The notes beneath the pieces were generated by a model. It made no database searches. It was not told the origin of the DNA and saw only the letters and a program-made list of their open reading frames with translations. From contig OZ038381.1 of the NCBI GenBank assembly GCA_964036045.1, forward strand, positions 139,449,657 to 139,513,656: DNA of 64,000 nt, read 5' to 3'. Position numbers and translations under genes: made by a program. Below are positions 21,240 through 30,107 of this stretch, in pieces. This DNA is from Eutreptiella sp. 'Long Island Sound 2002' (lineage: Eukaryota > Euglenozoa > Euglenophyceae > Eutreptiales > Eutreptiaceae). Every line of letters begins with the position of its first letter. The stretch's first letter is position 1.

Positions 21240-21256
21240 GTTGGGGCCCTTGTTGA
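21240..21256. repeat. Target-site duplication of LINE A1, right copy
   Basis: Exact second copy of the 17-mer at 11380-11396. It lies next to the 5'-truncated end of A1 (minus strand), as expected after target-primed reverse transcription. Confidence 0.9.
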
Positions 21257-21402
21257 TGAGGTATCAATTCATCTTGTGGTGTTTGTGGAAATGTTCCACC
21301 ATATTGAACCAATTGCCCTTGATTTGAAGAGCTGGCTTGTTGTTGCTCCTCTTGTAAATGAATCATGGCCAAAGCATTCAAATAATCATCACTGTTGTCC
21401 AT
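21240..21402 (-). pseudogene. Gag-like coiled-coil protein, 5' part (start codon to LINE A1 insertion point)
   Basis: ATG at 21400-21402 begins MDNSDDYLNALAMIHLQ, followed by a Gln-rich stretch, and runs open into the 17-bp duplication that borders A1. Base composition is like the host flank and unlike A1. The remainder of the gene lies at 10051-11379, 9.8 kb away. The host frame reaches a stop shortly after the junction when the element is removed in silico, so a one-base shift separates the halves. Confidence 0.6.
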
Positions 21403-22803
21403 TTTAAAGAACGGGTTAAATTTTGAGCAATAGTATCCTTGGAAATGTTTAACTTCACGTTGAGATCTACTCTCAAAACAAATCCTTGTTTTGATTTTCC
21501 TATGCTTGCTGATGTCAAAATTGAGTTGGTGTTCGCCCAAATACTTCACCAATGTCAATATCAACAAAAATATCAGAATACAAACCCAAGAAAGTGCACA
21601 TGTCCCAAATAGGCAAAATGAGTAATAAGAGAAAAACACAAACAAATGTTGTAAGTGTCCTCAAATCTTAGTAATGCTACAAGGAATTGTCATACTGAGA
21701 TCTTAACGATCCCTTTGTACACTAAAAAAAAGAAATATATGTACAAAGGACAAGATGCGAAGCATGCCAACATGCAAAAACCCTCAAATTGTGTCGGTGC
21801 CGAAGAAAGCCATCAACCGGCGACCAACACAAGCAATTAATGCCAATGCAACACCCTTGTTGTCGGCTACACATAGAATCAAACCGCTTGAGAAGCGCAT
21901 CCAGTGTCACAAAGATATGTGAATAACATGCACACAAGCAGTTGCCTTAAAACTAAGAGTAGAATGAGCACCAACCGTCAAATACTCGAAAAAAAGGGTA
22001 TCCATGCACTTTGATGGTCGGCCGGCAATCAAGAACAACTCGACCCTGACGGTCGATGACTCTCGAACCCTCGGGTCAGAAAAACTTGACCTTTCTGACC
22101 GCCGAAAGTTGAGTACCATTAATCAAGTTCCGAAACTTCTTTCTACTGCACTGGCACCGTCAAGAGGATGCTCGACAAAAGCGTCTGAAACACTATTCCA
22201 AACATCGCGATATGTCGCCTGTGATAGCGACCGCGATCGGCGGCGACCGGCAGCTCATGCCAAGGCAATTCACCCTTAGTTACCCGAATCCCTGCAGTCC
22301 TGTCAAGAAAGAAATCAAGTTTGGCAACTTTCTAAAGTCCTGAACTGTAATTCTGAAGCACCCTCCACTCTGGATCCCAGTACAGCTTGAAATGCATACC
22401 TATGCACAACTCTGCCCTGTTCTATGCTTTTACAAACAGGGAGCATGCGCAGGGCAACAGGAACACGAGAAGGGCGCGCACACAGGGCAGGCCTGGTCTG
22501 AACCAGAAATGTCCCATTCTCAATACTGTGAATCAAAATAGAAGACATTCGGAATTCCCCTGATTCATACCCGAAACTGCTGAAATCGCTGAAATCGTTG
22601 AAGTGTAGGATAGAGTGCAGCCAAATGGGATCCGAACCGCCTTCACCACGTGGTGGGCGTAGAACTTCAGGTCCTACCCCAACCTGGAGGGTGCACAGTT
22701 GTCGACCGAGGGCTGCAGACGAACTGCGCACTCGCAAAGAGCATAATGACACGGACCGACGGTGCAGCGCTTGGGCGTCCAGACCAAACCACCAGCCGCA
22801 GCT
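21403..22803. other. AT-richer non-coding stretch upstream of the split gag-like gene
   Basis: No supported gene. The region contains a perfect 9-bp hairpin at 21712-21749 and several short GAC-rich inverted motifs around 22020-22100. It may include a promoter or LTR for the gag-like gene starting at 21402, but no LTR pair was identified. It also follows the 3' end of the gag-like relic at 22804-25679, and no protease or RT was found here, so that relic lacks its pol. Confidence 0.5.
21712..21749. repeat. Perfect 9-bp hairpin
   Basis: cctttgtac (21712-21720) and gtacaaagg (21741-21749) are exact reverse complements around a 20-nt A-rich loop. Role unknown. Confidence 0.7.
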
Positions 22804-25679
22804 CTACTGCCCCTTGCCCCTACCGGCGCATCTGCCTTTGCCGGTCTTACCAGCCCGCATGGCTGCTTCCTGCAGCTGCGGGTAATTTTGCGAACAGTGC
22901 TTTGTTGGGTGACGTCCCTTGCCACACTCTGGGCAGCATGGAATCTTGGGCTTTGGCCCTCCCGGCGGCGGGTGTCTGGGTGCCTTAGGCCCAGGTGGGG
23001 TGCCGTTGGGCGGTGAAGCCCCTGTCCTTCTGCCTTTGCCCCGGGCCTCAAATGTGGGTGCCACTCCCAGCACTGAGCCTCCGTGTCACCTGTGCGCCTT
23101 CACGCCATGGAATGGCGCAGATTGGCTGTCTCATTGCGCCCATTGCCTGGCGTAGGGTTTGGTGTTCCGGTGTGAGCACCGGCTTTCCATTTGCCACATC
23201 CGCGGGCCTGGCCCCGGCCATAAGACTGCATAGCGTTGACCGCACGCGCCTTGCCCACAATGTTTTGCTTCGTCACCTTGACCCGCTTTTTGTTGACCAC
23301 GCGCGGTAAAATGAAGCAGGAGGCCTCCAGATAAGAGAACCTGCCGTTTTACTTGGCCTCCTCCAAGAGCATTGCGTCCAAATGCCCGTCATAGGCATTG
23401 GACACATACAGAGCCTTGAGGAACTACCTCTTGACCATGTCATCATTCACTCGACCACGCACAGGGGCGCCCGCCTCGCAACAATCATCGAACCACAAAG
23501 TGAGTGAGTCGGCCGTGGCGGGGTCCGGCGGAACAATGGCACATGATTCGCCAATGCCCGGTCTATTTGCCTTTCAACCAGCGCTTTCAGCTCCTGGCAA
23601 TCGATGAGGCGGCGGCCGCATCGCTTCCTTAAGACTTTTGTCTTGAGGCGGTCAAGCCTTGTGGGAGAGCCTCCTTTTGGAGGTGCCCAGGCTGCATATG
23701 GTTCACGATGTTTTTATAAAGCAGCCCATCTCGCCAATAGTCACGGGGAGTGGCCCCTCACCATGCCAGGACGGACGGTGAATGTTAGCCTGGGTGGCCT
23801 TCAATTGGTTGGGGTCCAATAATGCCGCATGCTGTTGGCCCAAAAGCCCCGCCAATAGGCAGCCAGGGGCCGTCGCGGGATTTGTCGACGGGATGTTGTC
23901 GAGCAATCGTTCTCCGAATGCTCTCCCATTATCCAATACCCCAGATGGCCTGACCTTAAGGGATACACCCATTTTGCCATCGCCGGCTTTTCCAGGTAAT
24001 GGAGGAAGGCGAAGGGTCGAATTTTCCCCGGGCATCAAGCCAATCACGCTGACAGAAAAATCGAATCTGGCATATGTGGCCATCAGCCCGCGCCCACGAC
24101 TCTACGCCCAGTTGCGCTGGAGCTGCAGGTTGGAACATGGGCTGCCTCTCAGTGCCCTCATCGCCATGCGCGGGGGGGCAGCGTCGGATAGGTAGTACCG
24201 TGGGAGGGCGGGGGATCTGTAGCGTACAACCATGCGGCATGTACGCCACAAGACGTACTGGGCTCTGCGGTAGTAGTAGGGGTCGCTCTTGGCACCTCTG
24301 CCCTCAAAGGAGCCGTTGTATCCACTGGTCCTCCCAGTCCCGCCACCGGAGGGGCGCTTGCCAGTGGGTCCCCTGGCGACCTGGACAAGTGAACCAAATC
24401 TTCCGACCGTGGCCTGTAGTTGCCACAGGTTATCCTGAACTTCGGTCACCCGAGAGTCCAACTCGCACACTCGGTGCTCCAGGGGCGCATAGCCGCTGCC
24501 AGTTGTTGGGTCCGGAGAAGGGGCAAACTCCGGTTTGGCCTGTCAGGCGGCCTGGGTCAACTCTACCGACGTGACGCGTCGGGATACCTCTTGCTCCAGG
24601 GATGTGAATCTGTCATGGAGCATTGTGTACTGTTGACGTACACAGTGCTGTGCCACGCCCTGCATGCGCCCCTCAGCTTCAAGAAGCTTGAACGGAGTGA
24701 CTGTAGCAGCCCGTGTAGGCAGCGTGGCAGAATGCCCGGCATGTGGTACACGTTCCAACTGAGCTGCCCTGTTCTCGACCGACTGTAGGGGGATGTTGTA
24801 ATCCGCAGTAGCATCTGGCGCTACCCTGGCCCGTGCATCGGGTGCTTCCCGGGTGTAGAGGCGTGCTTGCAGATCCGTCGGGTGTTCTGGAACGCCCCTA
24901 ATGCTTGTCCAAAAATGTTGTATTGCCGCAATGTCCCGCGTATGGTCCTGGAGGCTCTGTCCCACCTGAGGCTGGTTTGCGGTTGCGGTGCGTTCCACTT
25001 GCTCTAGCCGGCCACGCAGGCCTCCTAGGGCAGTGTGGAGACTATTCACTCTCAAGTCCAGTGTGGTGGCCCGCTCCTTAGATTTACGGACTGCGTACAC
25101 AAGACTATCCTGGTGAGCCTGCAGAGTGGCCTTAACCTGGGCAACCCTGGACTTCAAGGCTAAGCCAGCGGCCTGAAGGTGTTCCCGTGCCGTCGCAGCC
25201 TTGCGGAGGCTGGTGGTGTGGTCATCCAGGGCCTCGAGACACTCGTTCACTGTGCCACCTACAGCCTGGGTTTGATAATGCAGTGTTCCAACTGCATGCA
25301 TATCTCACCCAGGGCTCGCACCAGATCTGAACGTAACCCCTGCAAACTTCTGAACTACCTGCCCCATGTCCCTCAGGCATTCTGCCAGCTGGGGGTCCGG
25401 GGGCGCCACGTCTGACCACTCAAACCAGCGAATTCGTTCTGCCAGTAGTCCTAACGCGGTAGCCCACATAACCTGTTGTATAGCTACAAACCAGGGAGGG
25501 GCTCCTGTGTCGGCATCCGTTGGGACCGAAGATGTGGGGCTTGTGTGAGCCATACTGTTGAAGTAGCTCACAAATTTCTCTACCCCTTGTGGTTGTTGTG
25601 TGTCTGGGAGTTGTATTCTGGGGTAGGCGTGCCCCCACACCGCTGACGTCGAAGCAAGGGGGGCAGACCGGTTGTTCAT
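22804..25679 (-). pseudogene. Decayed gag-like gene with CCHC zinc knuckle
   Basis: Read on the minus strand from ATG 25679, 124 residues end in TGA at 25305. The same frame then continues through 24543 with a helical, coiled-coil-like sequence (for example QDHTRDIAAIQHFW). Segments near 23703-24083 (LLAGLLGQQHAALLDPNQ) and 23.35-23.6 kb (LTLWFDDCCEAGAPVRGR) look like capsid helices, in shifted frames. The end, 22804-23073, carries a CCHC knuckle CPECGKGRHPTKHC with C-x2-C-x4-H-x4-C spacing and basic flanks. This order is that of a retrotransposon Gag. Several stops and frameshifts show it is a relic. No protease, RT or integrase follows. Its overall design resembles the split gene at 10051-21402, suggesting related elements, but this needs alignment. 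Confidence 0.55.
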
Positions 25680-25714
25680 AGTGCAACCTTGGGTCCTCCA
25701 AGTTGTCCATGGTT

Positions 25715-26160
25715 CAAGTATGAAAAATTGCCCGGAACTTCGAAAGCGTCAGAGTATACAAAGGATACGACCGATGAGTCTTGTAGTTGACTGTGGGGCT
25801 TCAAGGTTTCAAAGTACAAAAATATTGACGGATGAACCTTGGAGTCAATCGTCTAACCTCAAAGCTTCAAAGTACAAAAAATGGATAGGTGAGGCTTGTA
25901 GGCGTGGCTGTGGAATCTCAAAGTTTGAAGTATGAAAACTTGACCGATGAGTTTGGTAGTCGATTGCCGAACCTCAAAGCTTCAAGGTACAAAACAAATT
26001 GACCAATGAGCCTCCGTATTGTGGAACCTCAAGGTATCAAAGTATGAGAACTTAATCAATGAGTCCTGTAGCTGACTGTGGAACCTCAGGGCTTCAAAGT
26101 ACAGAAAAGTTGAATGATGAGCCTTGCATGTTTGATGACGGAAACTCAAAGATTCAAGTT
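25715..26160. repeat. Degenerate tandem repeats of about 70 bp
   Basis: At least six imperfect copies share the words 'cctcaaagcttcaaagtac' or variants and 'ttgaccgatgagyctkgtag'. Each copy is about 65-75 bp and they diverge substantially from one another. They lie directly upstream (minus sense) of the gag-like relic start at 25679, so they could be part of its LTR or leader. No coding potential. Confidence 0.7.
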
Positions 26161-26817
26161 GTAACCCCAAGAAAGAAGGATGACCTTTGCAACCTTGGAG
26201 GTTCACTGCACTCAAGCAAGTTGTCTGTGGTCCGTCAACTGTCGTAGATGATGCGTCCACCATTCACAAGCGAAGATCTGCCAAAGACTTTGGCGTCGGA
26301 CGAGGTTTCGTGGGCAACAAAGCGTGTCCATGAAGCATTCAGGCGTTGAATAAGGTTCAGTATCGGTTTTACGATTTAATCGGAAAAACGAGTTATCAGC
26401 AATAATCGGAGGATATTTTCAAAACAATTGGCACAACCCGTCATTTTGCAAACTGATTTAAAGCAATTAATTGGAATGGAATGGTTCCAAATTTTTTCGC
26501 GTGCTTTCCGGCAGTGCCCTTCGTTCAATTTTTGCACTAAATGGAGGCTCCCGTAGCAATCAACGATGACCAATGGTGAATTACAATTTCTCCGGTACTT
26601 TTGATCACTGTGCTCCGAATTGTATGGGCTCTCTTCTTTCGTTGGCAAGAATTTGGTTAGTAAAGGGCAATTGATCGGAAAACCCGGTTAATTTGAAAAC
26701 CAATAATCGGCACAAGCAGTTATTTTTGTAAAAATAATTGTTTAGAACCGGTTATTTTCTAAACTACCAGGTTCCAAACCTCAGCGTCGAACGACAAGCT
26801 GAATGACGATCAGCGAG
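26161..26817. other. AT-rich stretch without recognisable genes
   Basis: No supported coding frame or RNA gene. Short repeated words such as 'atcggaaaacccggttaattt' variants occur around 26370-26760, suggesting old repeat debris. Nothing else is visible. Confidence 0.5.
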
Positions 26818-27137
26818 CAATAAGGAGCGTTGACGAAAGATGCAGGCACCCTACATGAATTTTTGAGCAGCAAGGCGCGGCGACGACAGATTGAGGCGCC
26901 CAACGACAATTCGTGGGCAACAAGGCGCGGCGACGACAGATGCAAGCGCCAAACAACGATTTGTGAGGAGCAAGGCGCGGTGAGGATAGATTCAGACGCC
27001 TAATAACGATTCGTGAGCAGCAAGGCGCGGCGACCACAAATTCAGGCGCGGAACGACGACTTGTGAGTAGCAAAGCACGGCGACAAAAGATTCAGGCGCC
27101 GTAGGATGAATCGTGAGTAGCAAGGGGCGACAACGAA
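26818..27137. repeat. 50-bp minisatellite, about six copies
   Basis: Units begin caaggcgcggcgacgacaga or a close variant and have a 50-bp period over four clearly aligned consecutive copies (about 26871-27070), with more divergent copies at both ends. The sequence is unrelated to the 50-bp array at 33131-34713. Minus-strand frames through it are incidental. Confidence 0.85.
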
Positions 27138-27744
27138 ACATTCACTCCCTGCAGCAACCTGCAAGTGGCGGCAAGCACGCTCTTCTTCTTCCAGTGTGGA
27201 TTCAGACCCAAATGACAGCAGTAGCTGCAAAGAATCAGGAGATGACAGATTACAAACGAAGGGGAGATCCGACTACGAAATTGAAGATCAGCGCCGGTGC
27301 GTATGGTCTGTTTTGTACTACGTTTGACGTTGGTCTATACTTTTTTTCCGGCCTTGCTGATTTTTCGACAATCGGAAAAGCCTGGATCCACCAAACAGAC
27401 ACGCACGAAGACAAACAGGGCGATGCACGTTTGAATGTTGCCAACTTGAACTTCAATCAATATCAAAAACAGACCATAATGCGGAGTAGCAGTATGGAGC
27501 ATTGAATCCGTGCGAATGCGAATGCAGCACTAAATAGAAACACGGTTCATTCACGAATACTTAGAGGAATGTCACTGTCTGAAAGATCCCTGATGAATGC
27601 ACCACTTATAAATTTGGAATCATGAATTAACAATAAAAAAAATCAGATCATGAATTAGCTACAAAGCATCAGAATCATGAATTACCCCTGTAATTAGCGC
27701 TATCTGATAGTGGGACTGTACTGGCGATTACAAAAAATTGCCGA

Positions 27745-28105
27745 AAATAGGAGAGCCCACCTACCATGCCCCGAAAGAAGCACAAAGCGAGCAAGAAACG
27801 GCCTGACACGGCCAACCACATTCTCTTGAAATATGTTTCAAGCTACATTCTAAAACAAAAAGCGCCACAAAACTCACCGGTGGCGCCAAGTTACCCCCCC
27901 CCAGGACATTCGTTGCACCCCCGAAAATACTGTGTGCCACTGTCGCGCTGAAACCTGGAAAGCCCCACTACCCGACAAAAATTGCCCAAAGTGAGCAATA
28001 GACGGCCTAGCACAGCCAACCATGTCCCTTTAGGACATGTTTGACAGGACATTGTCAAAGAAAAAGCGCCACAAATTCATGGGTGGCGCCAAGTTACGTG
28101 CCAGG
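27745..28105. repeat. Pair of diverged ~145-bp direct repeats with conserved hairpins
   Basis: Copies at about 27745-27895 and 27955-28100 share gcaagaaacggcc/gcaatagacggcc, then aaaaagcgccacaaa, and end in ggtggcgccaagtta. Within each, gcgccac pairs with gtggcgc (27862-27868 with 27880-27886; 28066-28072 with 28083-28089). A second small hairpin at the same relative place is kept though its bases differ: ttgaaa/tttcaa in the first copy and catgtcc/ggacatg in the second. This looks like a short structured repeat, perhaps a MITE or SINE relic. Confidence 0.6.
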
Positions 28106-28468
28106 ACAAAAAAGTTCCCCCCGAAGAATCAGAGAAAATTTTATTAAAATTTTACCAAGTCAGAATGTAACATTGCAAAATGATTCAGAAGTTTCTCGAG
28201 ATAAGTCATACTGAAATACATCGTTGTATTCTACACAAAAAAAGCTTTCAAAAAAGAAAACAGTTTCCAAAAGTGACACGCTGGTACCAGGTTATGAAAT
28301 TTGGGGAGTCGACGCATGTGACTGTATATGCAAGTGAGCACTTGGTGACTGTTGTGTAAGTTTGTGATGTGATGCCGCCTATGTGGGCTTTCCGAGCCCA
28401 GCGTTGGTGTGTACGCGTGCCGAGTGATGCCCCTGAGCACACGAATTGCTACTTGGTAAGAATCTCGA

Positions 28469-28496
28469 GCCGGGGCGCCCACCCCGGCCTTTTTTT
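28469..28496 (+). repeat. GC-rich hairpin followed by seven T
   Basis: gccgggg (28469-28475) and ccccggc (28482-28488) form a perfect 7-bp stem with a 6-nt loop, followed by a T-run at 28490-28496. The layout copies a bacterial intrinsic terminator. In this eukaryotic, gene-free context it is more likely a Pol III-type stop or chance. Confidence 0.5.
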
Positions 28497-28807
28497 CAAA
28501 AATGTTTAAACATACTAGGACAAATCTATATGAAAGAAAGCCAGCAGATTTGCCACCAGCGGTGCTGTTTCGGCGGTCTAAGCGCTGGAATTGCAGCCGG
28601 CAGGCGTGGGTTCCATCATCCCTGCGGGCATTCTCGATTGGAGGTGCCGTCGCAGACATCTTCCCTATTTTCGAACAAAGTATGATGTTTTTTACAATGA
28701 AAATTTGACGCAACCTCAAAATGCGTCTACTTCAGGCAGGTAGACCTGGGATCCCCTGCAAACCCCCCCCCACCTGGGATCCCATTCCCCATCACTACCC
28801 CACCAAA

Positions 28808-29002
28808 TCAAGGAATCCTGGACAAAAAGTCTAAATGTGAAGAGATTATGCGGATGGCAACACCTTCCGCAAAATCAATGTTCCTTTCCCTGGGCGTCAA
28901 CTCACGGTACTCCTTCCAAGCAAACCTTTTGCGGTGAGCCACACACCAACCCACGGTAGTCTTGAAGGTTGGCTGGTCACCACCTGCAAACAAAAAGGAC
29001 AC
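28808..29002 (-). pseudogene. Possible exon or relic with a CENP-B/Tc5-like helix-turn-helix flavour
   Basis: A 64-residue minus frame contains PTFKTTVGWCVAHRKRF followed by a helical segment. The Phe-x(5)-GW-x(4)-(R/K)KR pattern recalls the DNA-binding helices of Tc5/pogo-type transposases. The frame is preceded on the minus strand by tttttgtttgcag, which looks like a 3' splice site. Nothing downstream confirms a DDE domain. The evidence is weak and chance is a real alternative. Confidence 0.2.
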
Positions 29003-29788
29003 AACAAATGGGAACTCTAAATTGTGGCAATGGTGAAATCCGAAATGTACAATGAAGCATCTCCGAAAGCTGTTCCCAATGCCTTGGACAATCGCGATTC
29101 AAATTGAACAACAAAGACCACTCTCACAAACCATGACCGTAGTGTCATCATTCATGCCAAAATCGAAACATAACTTTCAAATCGCAACTTAACCTTGCTA
29201 GATTCAAACATGTGGTAAGCACAGCCCATACCTTCCGACATATTGGTGAAGTGCACCACAGCCAGAAAAGCAACGAGACCAAGTGCCTAGCACAACCAGA
29301 GGCAAAAGATGAAAACAAGCTCTGCGATACAGTCATTCATTGCGAAACACGACAAATGGTGCCAGAAACGCTCGTAAACAACTAACCGTCAACTTTTTGA
29401 TACAATCGACACAAAAAATCGAGATTCTACAGCCCTGTAAATTAGGAAATCCATCAAAAGGGCCACGAAAGTGCTAGAAAATTACCATCGATCGATCCGC
29501 ATTTCAAATTCTCTACATAAATATATGTGCAGATCGTGCAGAAGCCCGAAACAAGTTTCTGTCCAGCTGGTGGGGTAGTGCCATCACTCCAGCTGTCAGG
29601 GCGCCCAAAAGCGGCGTCGAAACTCAGCAGGAGCCACGAGAAGGCATTACCTCCACCTGGGGGGGGCGCCGCTTTAAGGCGACTTAGCAAATCATTGCGT
29701 CGCCCTAAGGCGCCTCATGGCAACTTAAGGCCCCGTGGCGCCAGAATAAGGGTGCTGACAGCGCGCCCGCCGCCGCCGCAAAACAATC

Positions 29789-29872
29789 AACCGCCAGCAG
29801 GATTTGAACCTCTGCTCTCTCCCATCGCAGGCTACTGTGCTAACCGCTGGAACGATCAGGCTTCTGGCGGTT
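29789..29872 (-). mobile_element. tRNA-like SINE head enclosed by a 9-bp perfect stem
   Basis: The minus strand has AGCGGTTAGCACAGTAG (A-box/D-arm-like) and B box GGTTCAAATCC (29800-29810). The ends aaccgccag (29789-29797) and ctggcggtt (29864-29872) pair exactly like an extended acceptor stem. Extra bases between acceptor and D-arm and a non-pairing anticodon arm make a functional tRNA unlikely. A tRNA-derived SINE or tRNA-like element is the best reading. Confidence 0.5.
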
Positions 29873-30107
29873 ATGTATCAAAACTTTATGGGGGTCGGAC
29901 GTCACACAGAAAAAGATTTACAAAATGCGAGCAAGGCGAATGCACAGATTCGCCCCTGTCCAACGTACAAAAGCCAAATCACCTTGGTTTTCATTGCAAG
30001 ACCTGCATGCAGAGGTACAGAGTGACAGATGACTAGATGTAACCATGTAGCCACCCGAAAAACACCAAGAATGCACCGGACCCAATGAAAAATGGCAAAA
30101 AATGATA

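Larger units (their letters stand above)
27138..30107. other. Host-like intergenic region with scattered repeats, no supported gene
   Basis: Moderate to low GC. It contains a pair of about 145-bp direct repeats (27745-28105), a GC-rich hairpin followed by a T-run (28469-28496), one possible transposase-like exon (28808-29002) and a tRNA-like repeat (29789-29872). A plus frame at 27113-27505 has no recognisable domain and starts inside the minisatellite, so it is not called as a gene. Confidence 0.5.

Noticed and set aside
27113-27505. 130-codon plus-strand gene
   Set aside because: It starts inside a minisatellite, has no recognisable domain and no supporting context.
28469-28496. Rho-independent terminator
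   Set aside because: The hairpin plus T-run looks right, but there is no gene in front of it and the DNA is eukaryotic.
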